Below are positions 52,039-60,296 of a stretch of 64,000 nucleotides of DNA, one piece after another. The stretch's first letter is position 1, and every line of letters starts with the position of its first letter. The position numbers and the translations under genes were made by a program. The notes beneath the pieces were generated by a model, which worked only from the letters and a program-made list of their open reading frames with translations, searched no databases and was not told the origin of the DNA. The DNA comes from Patescibacteria group bacterium (GTDB taxonomy: Bacteria; Patescibacteriota; Patescibacteriia; Patescibacteriales; Patescibacteriaceae). The stretch covers positions 300,506-364,505 of the forward strand of contig CP129471.1 in NCBI GenBank assembly GCA_030583705.1, written 5' to 3'.

Positions 52039-52139
52039 ATAGTTATTAATATCTTTATCTTTGGTAACCGCTTAGCAGTCTTGGTATGGTTTTTCACCCT
52101 CCTGAATAACCATGCCGAGATTGCCCAGCGGTTTTTTTA
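52039..52139 (+). ncRNA. Candidate orphan small RNA (about 100 nt) with SD-complementary loop
   Basis: The promoter predicts a start near 52039. The last 70 nt fold as two nested helices. The outer one is AACCGCT (52066-52072) with AGCGGTT (52127-52133). The inner one is a 13-bp helix of 52079-52091 with 52108-52120, including two G-U pairs. The 16-nt loop 52092-52107 contains CACCCTCCT. TTTTTTT follows directly, so the structure ends in an intrinsic terminator. The fold and loop do not match tmRNA, RNase P, 6S or the 4.5S/SRP apical motif. It could instead be a long terminator of the CcdA gene, but the separate promoter argues for an independent RNA. Confidence 0.6.
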
Positions 52140-52152
52140 TTTGTCTTTTTTA

Positions 52153-52161
52153 TGATATAAT
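52153..52161 (+). promoter_or_regulatory. Extended -10 giving a leaderless metallophosphoesterase mRNA
   Basis: TGATATAAT with TATAAT at 52156-52161, then six bases, then ATG at 52168. The first transcribed base is expected to be the A of the start codon. Confidence 0.65.
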
Positions 52162-52167
52162 CTATTT

Positions 52168-53304
52168 ATGACTAAAATAAACATTTTAATGATAGTTTTA
52201 TTTGTTCTACTGGCACAGGGGATTATCTCGGCCGGGCATTTTTTTGTTTATAAGCTAATAACCAGAGCAGTGGTTTTTTCTCCCCTAGCTCTTCTTTGGT
52301 TAAAGTGGGGTATGGTCTTTTTGTCTTTTACTTTTTTGTTTTCCATGATCATGACCTCTGGTCCATATAATTACTTTTCTAAAATCTTTTCTTGGTTTTC
52401 CTCTTTTTGGCTTGGAACGGTTCTTTGGTTGGTTATAGGATCTTTTTTGGCGTGGCTTATTTGGCGCTTAGCTTATATATTAAACTTTAATTTTTCTTTA
52501 CAAGCATTATTACTGCCTCTTTTACTTTTAGCTTTTTTATTAAGTCTATATGGTCTTTGGAACTCTTATCAGATAAAAATAAGACAAGTGGAGATTCCTT
52601 TAAGAGATTTGCCAGACTATTGGTTGGATAAAAAGGTTTTATTATTAGCCGACACTCATTTCGGTTTAATTCGTAACGAGGGTTTTGCTCGTCGGGTGGT
52701 TGAAGAGATAAACAAACAAGAGCCTCATATTGTTTTATTCTCTGGTGATATGTACGACGGACCAGTTATAGATTACTGGGCTGTAGCTGAGCCTTTTAAA
52801 GAAATTAAAGCTCCCTTGGGTATTGTTTTTACTACTGGTAATCACGAAGAATACAGAAACAGAAAAGAGTTTATTGAGGCTATGAGCCAAGCTGGGTTTA
52901 GGGTACTAGAAAATGAATCTTTGGACATTGAGGGTATAAGATTTTTGGGTATTAACGATAGCGATGGACGAAATGCTGAAACCCAAGCAGCGGTTTTAGA
53001 GGATTTACTTTTTGATCAACCAAAAGGTCCATTGATTTTATTAAAACATGACCCTACTTACCCGGATGGTGTGGATGATTTTGGTATAGACTTACAGGTT
53101 TCTGGGCACACCCATGGGGGACAAACTTGGCCGATTACCGCTATTACTCGTCTTATCTACAAAGAAAGAACCGCCGGCTTAAGTCGCTATGGTAATCTGC
53201 ATATTTATACCACCACTGGAGTTGGAACCTGGGGCCCACCCCAAAGGATTGGCAGTAATTCGGAATTAGTGGTGATAAAATTAATTAAAGAGCCAACACA
53301 GTAG
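52168..53304 (+). CDS. Membrane-bound metallophosphoesterase
   Basis: 378 residues. Four N-terminal helices (residues 5-130) are followed by a calcineurin-like phosphoesterase domain. All five metal motifs are present: LLLADTHFG (D-x-H), LFSGDMYDG (GD), TTGNHEEYR (GNHE), LLKHDPTYP (H) and VSGHTHGGQTWP (GHxH). The layout resembles YkuE/YaeI-type phosphodiesterases acting on lipid-linked or cell-envelope substrates. The domain side of the membrane is not resolved. Next gene is a small prepilin 15 nt on. Confidence 0.92.
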   Translation: MTKINILMIVLFVLLAQGIISAGHFFVYKLITRAVVFSPLALLWLKWGMVFLSFTFLFSMIMTSGPYNYFSKIFSWFSSFWLGTVLWLVIGSFLAWLIWRLAYILNFNFSLQALLLPLLLLAFLLSLYGLWNSYQIKIRQVEIPLRDLPDYWLDKKVLLLADTHFGLIRNEGFARRVVEEINKQEPHIVLFSGDMYDGPVIDYWAVAEPFKEIKAPLGIVFTTGNHEEYRNRKEFIEAMSQAGFRVLENESLDIEGIRFLGINDSDGRNAETQAAVLEDLLFDQPKGPLILLKHDPTYPDGVDDFGIDLQVSGHTHGGQTWPITAITRLIYKERTAGLSRYGNLHIYTTTGVGTWGPPQRIGSNSELVVIKLIKEPTQ

Positions 53305-53319
53305 TTTATATATAATCTT

Positions 53320-53808
53320 ATGAAAAAATACGGTTTTACCCTTATAGAACTCTTGGTAACCATTGGGATTATTGGAATACTGGCTACTTTATCCATGGTT
53401 TTCTTGGGCGGGGTAACAGCTAAGGCCAGAGACGCTAAAAGATTAAATGATTTGAGTCAAATAGGGCGTTATTTAACTCGAACCCAGTGTTATGTCCCAA
53501 CGGATGGACCAGGGGAGTATGATATTTTTGTTTTAATGGAAGAGATAAAGGCGGCTAATCCGCAATTCTCAGGCCTGCCAACCCCTAAAGATCCCAAGGC
53601 TGGTAGTAATGATTTTAGCGGTTATACCTATCTTTTATCTGTTACCGGTAGCTGTATTATTTATGCTAACCTTGAAGACACAGAGCACGAGATTGATCTA
53701 ACTGCCCTAGATACCCCAACAATCGGGGGAGGTAGCGGAATTCTTGAAGCTAACCACACAGGAGTTAATAACGGCTATCTTTTTTATCAAATAGGGCATG
53801 GTTCTTAG
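53320..53808 (+). CDS. Minimal prepilin/pseudopilin
   Basis: 162 residues. Very short leader MKKYG then FTLIELLVTIGIIGILATL (Gly at -1), and KARDAKRLNDLSQIGRYL. The C-terminal globular part is short with two Cys (TQCYVPTD, GSCIIYANL) as in GspG/major-pseudopilin-like subunits, and ends in LFYQIGHGS. Unlike the other prepilins here it has no large added head, so it may be the structural subunit of the filament that the longer ones decorate. Confidence 0.85.
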   Translation: MKKYGFTLIELLVTIGIIGILATLSMVFLGGVTAKARDAKRLNDLSQIGRYLTRTQCYVPTDGPGEYDIFVLMEEIKAANPQFSGLPTPKDPKAGSNDFSGYTYLLSVTGSCIIYANLEDTEHEIDLTALDTPTIGGGSGILEANHTGVNNGYLFYQIGHGS

Positions 53809-53824
53809 GGGCTAAAACCAGAGC

Positions 53825-53853
53825 TGGCATAATTTTTTATAATCTGCTATACT
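53825..53853 (+). promoter_or_regulatory. Candidate promoter of the SurA-N-like gene
   Basis: TGGCAT (53825-53830), 17 bp, TATACT (53848-53853), with TGC before it. Leader about 38 nt to ATG 53898. Confidence 0.45.
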
Positions 53854-53897
53854 CAAGAAAGTTTTATTTTTAAGTTTTATTGTTAATTTTAACCATT

Positions 53898-54656
53898 ATG
53901 ACAAATGAAAATACTATGACCGAAGAGGTTATTAAAGAAGAGAAGGGTAATTTAGAAGAATCAGCCTCAACCCAAGAAGGAGAGGGCAAGAAAGTTGAGA
54001 CAGCTAAGCAGGAATCTGAGAAGAAGAAAACTCGCCGGGGAGTTAAGGCTTTAATTATTGCCGTTATTATTCTGCTTCTTTTGGTACTTGTTCTTTATTT
54101 ATCCAAAAACTTCTTTATCGCCGCTACGGTAGATGGACAGCCGGTTAGTCGTTTAGCTCTAATTAAGGAGCTGGAAACTCGTTCAGGACAACAAGCCTTA
54201 GAGGCTATGATCTTTGAATACCTGATTGTAGCGGAAGCTAATAGACAAGGCGTAGTTACCAGCCAAAGTGACGTAGATAATGAACTTAAACAACTGGAAG
54301 AAAGACTTAGTGAACAAGGTACGACTTTAGAAGCGGCTTTAGCCATGCAGGGTCTTTCCCGTAATGATTTAGCTAGACAAATCTCTATCCAAAAGAACTT
54401 GGAGGCTTTACTGGGAGAAAGAGTGGAAGTTAGTGATGAAGAGGTTAATACTTATTTACAAGAAAGCCAAATGGAGTTTAATGAAGAAGAACAGTCAGAA
54501 GAAGAGGATTTTAGAGAGCAGGTTAGGGAAATGCTAAAGAGTCAGAAAATGGGAGAAGAAGCACCAGCCTATATTGAAGAATTAAAGAGCAAGGCTCAGA
54601 TAAACTACTTTGGACCATACAGTGCACCACCAACACCAACCGAAACACAACTCTAA
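53898..54656 (+). CDS. Membrane-anchored SurA N-terminal-like chaperone
   Basis: About 252 residues from ATG 53898 (TTG 53880 is in frame upstream). An acidic/basic cytoplasmic N-terminus of about 45 residues leads to one transmembrane helix (VKALIIAVIILLLLVLVLYL). The extracytoplasmic part is the SurA-N fold: AATVDGQPVSRLALIKELE, QQALEAMIFEYLIVAEANRQ, VSQSDVDNELKQ-like segments and a long helical hairpin. The parvulin PPIase domain of SurA/PrsA is missing. It is likely a holdase-type chaperone for exported proteins such as the pilin-like and Cys-rich products. Confidence 0.82.
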   Translation: MTNENTMTEEVIKEEKGNLEESASTQEGEGKKVETAKQESEKKKTRRGVKALIIAVIILLLLVLVLYLSKNFFIAATVDGQPVSRLALIKELETRSGQQALEAMIFEYLIVAEANRQGVVTSQSDVDNELKQLEERLSEQGTTLEAALAMQGLSRNDLARQISIQKNLEALLGERVEVSDEEVNTYLQESQMEFNEEEQSEEEDFREQVREMLKSQKMGEEAPAYIEELKSKAQINYFGPYSAPPTPTETQL

Positions 54657-54661
54657 AAAAG

Positions 54662-54692
54662 AAAAACTTCCTCATTTAGGGGAAGTTTTTTA
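54662..54692 (+). terminator. Terminator after the SurA-N-like gene
   Basis: AAAAACTTCC pairs with GGAAGTTTTT around TCATTTAGG; T residues follow. Confidence 0.85.
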
Positions 54693-54784
54693 ATTCGGGT
54701 TATAATATTTTTTATTTTTAAATAACTTATTTTTTACCTAAAATAAGCCATTTTTTAGCCTATTTTACCACCCTATTTTATCTG

Positions 54785-54813
54785 TTGACTTTTTTTGTCT
54801 TTAGTGATATACT
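54785..54813 (+). promoter_or_regulatory. Promoter of the sigma-R4/HARE gene
   Basis: TTGACT (54785-54790), 17 bp, TATACT (54808-54813) with TGA before it. The start near 54820 leaves a 34-nt leader. Confidence 0.7.
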
Positions 54814-54853
54814 CTAAATATAACTAATAAATTAAATAAGCCGAGCCCATAGC

Positions 54854-56089
54854 ATGCGTCGGGGCCGGCCTTATCATTATATGAGTGGCGAATCAATTCT
54901 TGATACTATTATCAGCCAGCAACAGGGCGACTCTGTGGCCCGTTTAGATGTGGTTGACGCCATGACTCGTTTACTTGGTCATCTTAATGAGCGAGAGATT
55001 GATATCATTAAGCGACGCTTTGGCTTAAAAGAAGCTAAAAAGGCGACGCTTGACGAAATCGGACAATCGCACAATTTAACCAGGGAGCGGATCAGGCAAA
55101 TTGAAACAGGCAGCATTAACAAAGTTAAGAAAGCCGAAACCTTAAACGAGATCCTTAGCGATATTCGTAAGGTAGTTAGCGCTTTAATTAAGGACCATGG
55201 TGGTATAATGGACCGGGAATATCTTTTTGATATGCTTTGGGCACTAGACGCTCGTAGTGGAGAAAAAGCCGATAAAGATCTTTATCATAACCATTTTGAC
55301 TTTATCCTCAGTAAATTGCTTGGTGAAGAATTTAAAGAGGTTAAAGATTCCAAACATTTTAATCCTTTCTTTAAGCATCATTATGAAGAGATTGTTCATC
55401 TTGAAGATCTAGCTTCAGAATTGGTGGAAAGTATTAAATCAACTAAGTCTCTTTTATTAACCCATGAGATGATTGAACACGCCAAGAATTTACAGAGCTT
55501 TAAAAGTAATTCAGATAAGTTGGATAAAAATGACTTTGCCGTAGACATAAAGGATGTTCTCTCCGATATCTTACCAGAGCATGATCATGCTTCAGCTAAA
55601 GACTCAAGAGTTTTATTCTCTTTAGTTAAAGCTTTATCTGAAATTGATCAGAACACCTTCGGTCATTGGGGTCATGCTAAATCTTCAGAAGTTAGACCTA
55701 AAACCGTTAATGATAAAATTTACTTGGTCTTAAAACAACATGGTAAGCCTATGCATTATGAAGATATTGGTAAGGCGATTAATAGTGCTGGCTTTGATAA
55801 AAAGACCGTTAACACCGCTACTGTTCATAACGAACTTATCTTGGATGATAACTACGTTTTAGTTGGTAGAGGGCTTTACGCTCTTCGTGAATGGGGTTAT
55901 AACAAAGGCACAGTAGCTGATGTTATTGCCGACATTCTTAAGAAAAACGCTGGACCTATGCCTAAAAAGAATATTATTGAAGAAGTTTTAAAGCAAAGAA
56001 TGGTTAAAAAGACCACTATTGATTTAGCTCTAATGAACAAGAAGCGCTTTACTCGCTTGCCAGGGGCTAATTATACTTTAACTACCTAA
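54854..56089 (+). CDS. Sigma-70 region-4-like / HARE-HTH fusion DNA-binding protein
   Basis: 411 residues. Residues 43-86 match sigma-70 region 4: LNEREIDIIKRRFGL, then LDEIGQSHNLTRERIRQIE, the -35-binding helix-turn-helix. There is no region 2 or 3, so it cannot be a complete sigma factor. The middle (110-270) is helical and unrecognised. From about 280 there is a HARE-HTH/RpoE-delta-like winged helix (VNDKIYLVLKQHGKPMHYED, NDKKTV-like wing, GRGLYALREWGY), followed by a second helical repeat (VADVILK-type). It is probably a regulator that touches promoters or RNA polymerase. ATG 54881 is an alternative start. Confidence 0.8.
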   Translation: MRRGRPYHYMSGESILDTIISQQQGDSVARLDVVDAMTRLLGHLNEREIDIIKRRFGLKEAKKATLDEIGQSHNLTRERIRQIETGSINKVKKAETLNEILSDIRKVVSALIKDHGGIMDREYLFDMLWALDARSGEKADKDLYHNHFDFILSKLLGEEFKEVKDSKHFNPFFKHHYEEIVHLEDLASELVESIKSTKSLLLTHEMIEHAKNLQSFKSNSDKLDKNDFAVDIKDVLSDILPEHDHASAKDSRVLFSLVKALSEIDQNTFGHWGHAKSSEVRPKTVNDKIYLVLKQHGKPMHYEDIGKAINSAGFDKKTVNTATVHNELILDDNYVLVGRGLYALREWGYNKGTVADVIADILKKNAGPMPKKNIIEEVLKQRMVKKTTIDLALMNKKRFTRLPGANYTLTT

Positions 56090-56107
56090 TAAGATATTTA
56101 AAAGATT

Positions 56108-56134
56108 AACGAGCCACCTACGGGTGGCTCGTTT
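56108..56134 (+). terminator. GC-rich hairpin with a UACG loop
   Basis: AACGAGCCACC pairs with GGTGGCTCGTT around TACG. The loop is a UNCG type closed by C-G, so it should be very stable. Few T residues follow. Confidence 0.75.
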
Positions 56135-56260
56135 GTTGTTAATAGCTAATATTATTAGCCTTTAATTGTTAAGTTTTACCCAGATCTTTACTCGGACTAT
56201 ACTCGGAGTATAATAAATTTTTGAAATTTCTTATTAAGCTAGACCAAGCCACTTAAACAC

Positions 56261-56289
56261 TTTACCGTTCGCGCTTGGCGTGGTATGAT
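56261..56289 (+). promoter_or_regulatory. Promoter of the split coupling-protein genes
   Basis: TTTACC (56261-56266), 17 bp, TATGAT (56284-56289) preceded by TGG. The start near 56296 is only about 6 nt before ATG 56302. Confidence 0.55.
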
Positions 56290-56301
56290 AAAGAGGATTA
56301 T

Positions 56302-58092
56302 ATGACTATAACTGTTGATTTTAGCGAATTTGCCCAACTCATGGATCTTCCTCTCCTGGAAGCTCTTTACCGAATATTTTTTTGGTATTTTGGTTGGTTA
56401 ATTTTTGCTTGGGTTCTTTTATGGGGAGTCTTACAAATTTGGCTTTATGAAAGACAACATGCTTGGGCTCATAAGCAAAAATATGTCTTATTAGCCATAG
56501 ACGTACCTCGTAATAACGAACAATCTCCTCGCTCAGTGGAAAACCTTTTTATTTACCTGGCCGGTGCACATGGTAGTTTTACCCTAATTGAAAAATGGTG
56601 GGAGGGGAAGTTCCAGTTGGACTTTAGTTTTGAAATAGTTTCCATTGGGGGAGTAATTCAATATATTATTCATTCACCTGCGCATTTTGTGCATTTGGTT
56701 GAATCGGCTGTTTATTCGCAATACCCTGATGCTGAGATTTATGAAATAGAAGATTATACCAAACTAGTACCAGATAGTTTCCCGGATGAGACTTATGATA
56801 TCTGGGGTTCGGAATTTGTTTTGGCCTCAGATTGGATTTTGCCGATTCGTACCTATCCGGAATTTGAACACCAATTCGGAGAACCAGAAACACATTTTCG
56901 TGACCCTATGTCCATTTTAATGGATTTAATGAGCAGCTTAAAAAAAGGCGAACAACTTTGGTACCAAATTATCTTAGTACCTATTGGGCAAGATTGGGTT
57001 AAAGAAGCTGAAGCTTATGCAGATAAGATGTTGGGGGTGGCTAAACATTCTTCTAACCCAGTAGATAAGATAATAGATTTTACGGTTAAAATGATTAGCG
57101 AGCTTAGTGAAGCTATTTATAAGCTCTGGGGAGATGTTAAGGAAGAACCTGCTAAAGAAGCTAAAGCTGCCAGTATGATGGAATTACCGCCAATTAAGAA
57201 GGCTCGGATTGAGGCGGCGCATCGTAAGGCCCAGAAACACGGTTTTGAGGTCAGTATTAGAGGAGTCTATATTGGTCGTCGTGATGTTATTGATAAGGCC
57301 AAGGGTGTTAATGGTTTTGTTGGTTTTATTAAACAGTATAATACCGGTGATCTTAATGCTATTAAACCAGATACTAAACAAACTATGACTTCTGCCGCCT
57401 ATTTCTTTACCGAACAACGTATTAATGAAAAGAAACGTAAAATTATCTCCGCCTACAAGAATCGAAGTTCGCACATGGGTGTGCCACCCTGGATCTTAAA
57501 CGTAGAAGAATTAGCCTCCCTGTGGCACTTTCCGATTGATGCGATTACTAAGGCGCCTTTGATGCAAAGATCATCAGGACGACATATTGAACCTCCAATG
57601 TCTTTGCCTTTTGAAGAAGAAGCAACACCAGCTCACGAAAGCGAACCCATCTTTGATGAAGGTTATAAGATTGAGGAAGAGAGCTATTCGCAAAAGAAAG
57701 AAGAAGATATTAAGCCCTCTCCCACTCGTCCCGCAGAGAAAACCAAGCCAGACTTCTTGGAAGAAGATGAAGATTGGGATGACGAGTTAAAAGAAAAAAC
57801 TGAAGAAAAGACTAAAGAAAATTCACTTAAAGAAGCTGAAGAAGAAGAGGCTAAAAAAGAAACACAAGAAGATTTAAGTGGAGATGATAGTGAGTATAAA
57901 GAAAAAGAAGAAGAACCAGAGGAGGAGTCAAAAGAAAAGTTAAATGCAAGATTTGTAAAAGCAAAAGAAGGATTGGAACAAAAACCCAATAAAGATGACG
58001 AAGATAATAATTACCGAGTACCAACACCGAAACGACCTATGGGCGGGGGAGTAGTTAAGGGAGCCCCTCCAGGTAATTTACCTTTTGCTTAA
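56302..58092 (+). CDS. Membrane module of a split coupling system (partner of the VirD4-like ATPase)
   Basis: 596 residues from ATG 56302 (MTITVDFSEF); TTG 56275 overlaps the -10 and is unlikely. One or two N-terminal helices (about 24-48) are followed by a conserved 330-residue domain (FEIVSIGGVIQYIIHSPAHF, YSQYPDAEIYEIEDYTKLVP). This aligns by eye with residues 50-380 of the fused ATPase at 28729 (FEIVAHKKVIAFYVTAP, YPDAVIEDVKDY). After about 440 comes a 140-residue Glu/Lys/Pro-rich disordered tail. No ATPase motif is present. The ATPase is the next gene, 72 nt away. Confidence 0.85.
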   Translation: MTITVDFSEFAQLMDLPLLEALYRIFFWYFGWLIFAWVLLWGVLQIWLYERQHAWAHKQKYVLLAIDVPRNNEQSPRSVENLFIYLAGAHGSFTLIEKWWEGKFQLDFSFEIVSIGGVIQYIIHSPAHFVHLVESAVYSQYPDAEIYEIEDYTKLVPDSFPDETYDIWGSEFVLASDWILPIRTYPEFEHQFGEPETHFRDPMSILMDLMSSLKKGEQLWYQIILVPIGQDWVKEAEAYADKMLGVAKHSSNPVDKIIDFTVKMISELSEAIYKLWGDVKEEPAKEAKAASMMELPPIKKARIEAAHRKAQKHGFEVSIRGVYIGRRDVIDKAKGVNGFVGFIKQYNTGDLNAIKPDTKQTMTSAAYFFTEQRINEKKRKIISAYKNRSSHMGVPPWILNVEELASLWHFPIDAITKAPLMQRSSGRHIEPPMSLPFEEEATPAHESEPIFDEGYKIEEESYSQKKEEDIKPSPTRPAEKTKPDFLEEDEDWDDELKEKTEEKTKENSLKEAEEEEAKKETQEDLSGDDSEYKEKEEEPEEESKEKLNARFVKAKEGLEQKPNKDDEDNNYRVPTPKRPMGGGVVKGAPPGNLPFA

Positions 58093-58164
58093 TTCTTTTG
58101 GTAAGGGTAAGTTAAAATTAAAATAGTTATAAAAATAATTAAATGAATAAATTAAATAAAAATT

Positions 58165-60255
58165 ATGCCGCTTAATGATATTACGCTTTTTGCGGAAACA
58201 ACTTTTCGTAATCAGTATCGTCCTTTTGGTATTAAGACCGATGATCGACGAAGACACATGTACCTAATCGGTAAAACCGGTATGGGTAAGTCTACGATTT
58301 TGGAGAATATGATTATTGAAGATATTTACGCCGGTCGGGGAGTGGCAGTGGTTGATCCACACGGTGATTTAGCTGAAAAGATTATTGAATTCATTCCTTC
58401 AGAAAGGGTTAATGATATTGTTTATTTTAACCCCAGTGACATAGATTACCCGATTGCTTTTAACGTAGTTGAACAAGTAGAACCACATTTGCGACACTTG
58501 GTGGCCTCCGGTTTAATCGGAGTTTTTGAAAAACTTTGGGCAGATTCTTGGGGACCTCGTTTGGAATATATTCTACGTAATAGTATTTTGGCTATTTTGG
58601 ATTATCCCAACTCCACGCTTTTAAGCATTACTCGCATGTTATCTGATAAGCCTTTTCGTAAAAAGGTTATTGAAAAGATTCAAGATCCAGTGGTTAAGGC
58701 TTTTTGGACTAAAGAATTTGCCGGTTATGCAGATAAGTTTGCTTCCGAGGCGGTTTCACCTATTCAAAATAAAGTCGGACAATTTTTATCCAGTTCACTT
58801 ATTAGAAACATTGTCGGACAGGTTAAATCTTCTATTGATCTTCGTTCTATTATGGACGAGGGTAAGGTTTTAATTATGAACTTAAGTAAGGGACGCATTG
58901 GTGAAGACAATTCAGAATTATTGGGTGCTATGATGATTACCAAACTGCAGTTAGCGGCTATGAGTCGGGTTAATATTCACGAACAAGATAGAAGAGACTT
59001 TTATCTTTATGTTGACGAATTCCAAAATTTTGCCACAGACAGCTTTGCCAATATTTTATCTGAGGCTAGAAAGTATCGTCTTAACCTCATTATGGGTCAC
59101 CAATACATTGAACAACTTAACGAAAACGTTAAAGCAGCGGTTTTCGGTAACGTTGGTACTTTGGTGGTTTTCAGGGTGGGCGCTACTGATGCTGAAGAGT
59201 TGGTTAAAGAATTTCTTCCGGTTTTTACCCAAGAAGATCTAGTTAACTTACCAAAGTATCATGTCTGCTTAAAGCTAATGATAGACGGGGTGGCCTCAGA
59301 TCCTTTTTCCGCTCGTGGTCTACCACCCCTGCCAGAGACATACCGAACGGATAATGCTGAAAAGGTTATTGGCTCTTCTCGCGAGCGTTATGCTGCTGAA
59401 CGACGCATGGTGGAAGATAGAATTATGCGTTGGCATGACGAGCATGATGAAGTTAAACCACCAGAGAAAAAACCTTGGTCCCAACCACAAAATCAAAGAC
59501 CGTTTAATAATAACAATAGTAATAATAGTAACAACAATAATAACAATTATAGTAATAACAACCTTAATAATGGCAACAGTGGTAATAATGGTAATAACTT
59601 CAATAGACCTTATAATCAGGCGGGAAACAATGATTTTAATAATCAGGCCAATAATCACCAAGTTCAAAATAATCAGGGTGTTAATAATGACAATAATCAA
59701 TATAACAATAATCAAAACAGAGATGGTTATCAGCCGATCAATAATCCGGATACCTATAAACATAAAGTAAATTGTTCTCGTTGTGGACAAGAAACTAGAG
59801 TGTCTTTCCAGCCAGATGGTATTAGACCGGTTTATTGTAAAGAATGCTTAACCGCCCTAAAACAAGAAAAAATCGCTTTAATGGAAGAACGTAAGAAGAA
59901 TAAAGAAAAAGAATTGGAAAGAATGTTGGGCCCTGTTAATCCAACAAGACAAGAGTCGCCAAGACCCCAGTCACCCAGTCAAGATAATCAAACACATAAA
60001 AAGCCTGAAATCTTTACCCAAGTTAAAGAAGAAGCTCCTCCTACTCCCACTATTTCTCTAAGAGATCTGCCACCTAGACCACCTTTGGAAAAAAGAAATA
60101 ATTTTAAAACCAAGGATGAGCAAAATAAAAATAAGGGAGATGAACGCAAAATAGTTAATAACTCCACCCAAGAAAACCAACAAACCAAACCCGATCAAAA
60201 ACAAGATTCAATACGTCACGGACAACTTAAAAATGATGAACCGATTATTTTTTAA
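58165..60255 (+). CDS. VirD4/TraG-like ATPase with Asn-rich linker and zinc-ribbon tail
   Basis: 696 residues. Walker A LIGKTGMGKSTILENMII, AVVDPHGDLAEKI, Walker B FYLYVDEFQNFATDSF and LIMGHQYIEQL match the coupling-ATPase half of the 28729 protein, so it is the split counterpart. From about 445 to 530 the sequence is mainly Asn with Gly/Gln. A CSRCGQET...YCKECL four-cysteine zinc-binding ribbon follows at about 535-570, then a charged Pro/Gln-rich end. The tail is absent from the fused paralogue. It could bind a nucleic acid or a protein substrate. No SD. It is expected to act at the inner membrane with the preceding gene. Confidence 0.88.
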   Translation: MPLNDITLFAETTFRNQYRPFGIKTDDRRRHMYLIGKTGMGKSTILENMIIEDIYAGRGVAVVDPHGDLAEKIIEFIPSERVNDIVYFNPSDIDYPIAFNVVEQVEPHLRHLVASGLIGVFEKLWADSWGPRLEYILRNSILAILDYPNSTLLSITRMLSDKPFRKKVIEKIQDPVVKAFWTKEFAGYADKFASEAVSPIQNKVGQFLSSSLIRNIVGQVKSSIDLRSIMDEGKVLIMNLSKGRIGEDNSELLGAMMITKLQLAAMSRVNIHEQDRRDFYLYVDEFQNFATDSFANILSEARKYRLNLIMGHQYIEQLNENVKAAVFGNVGTLVVFRVGATDAEELVKEFLPVFTQEDLVNLPKYHVCLKLMIDGVASDPFSARGLPPLPETYRTDNAEKVIGSSRERYAAERRMVEDRIMRWHDEHDEVKPPEKKPWSQPQNQRPFNNNNSNNSNNNNNNYSNNNLNNGNSGNNGNNFNRPYNQAGNNDFNNQANNHQVQNNQGVNNDNNQYNNNQNRDGYQPINNPDTYKHKVNCSRCGQETRVSFQPDGIRPVYCKECLTALKQEKIALMEERKKNKEKELERMLGPVNPTRQESPRPQSPSQDNQTHKKPEIFTQVKEEAPPTPTISLRDLPPRPPLEKRNNFKTKDEQNKNKGDERKIVNNSTQENQQTKPDQKQDSIRHGQLKNDEPIIF

Positions 60256-60296
60256 GATTCATCCTAAGATCCACCCTTGGTTTATTTTCTTTACCC

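Noticed and set aside
59320-59790. Long overlapping minus- and plus-frame ORFs opposite the Asn-rich tract
   Set aside because: They are by-products of AAT/AAC repeats: the Ile/Val-rich or Ile/Thr-rich translation mirrors the Asn tract and has no start signal.
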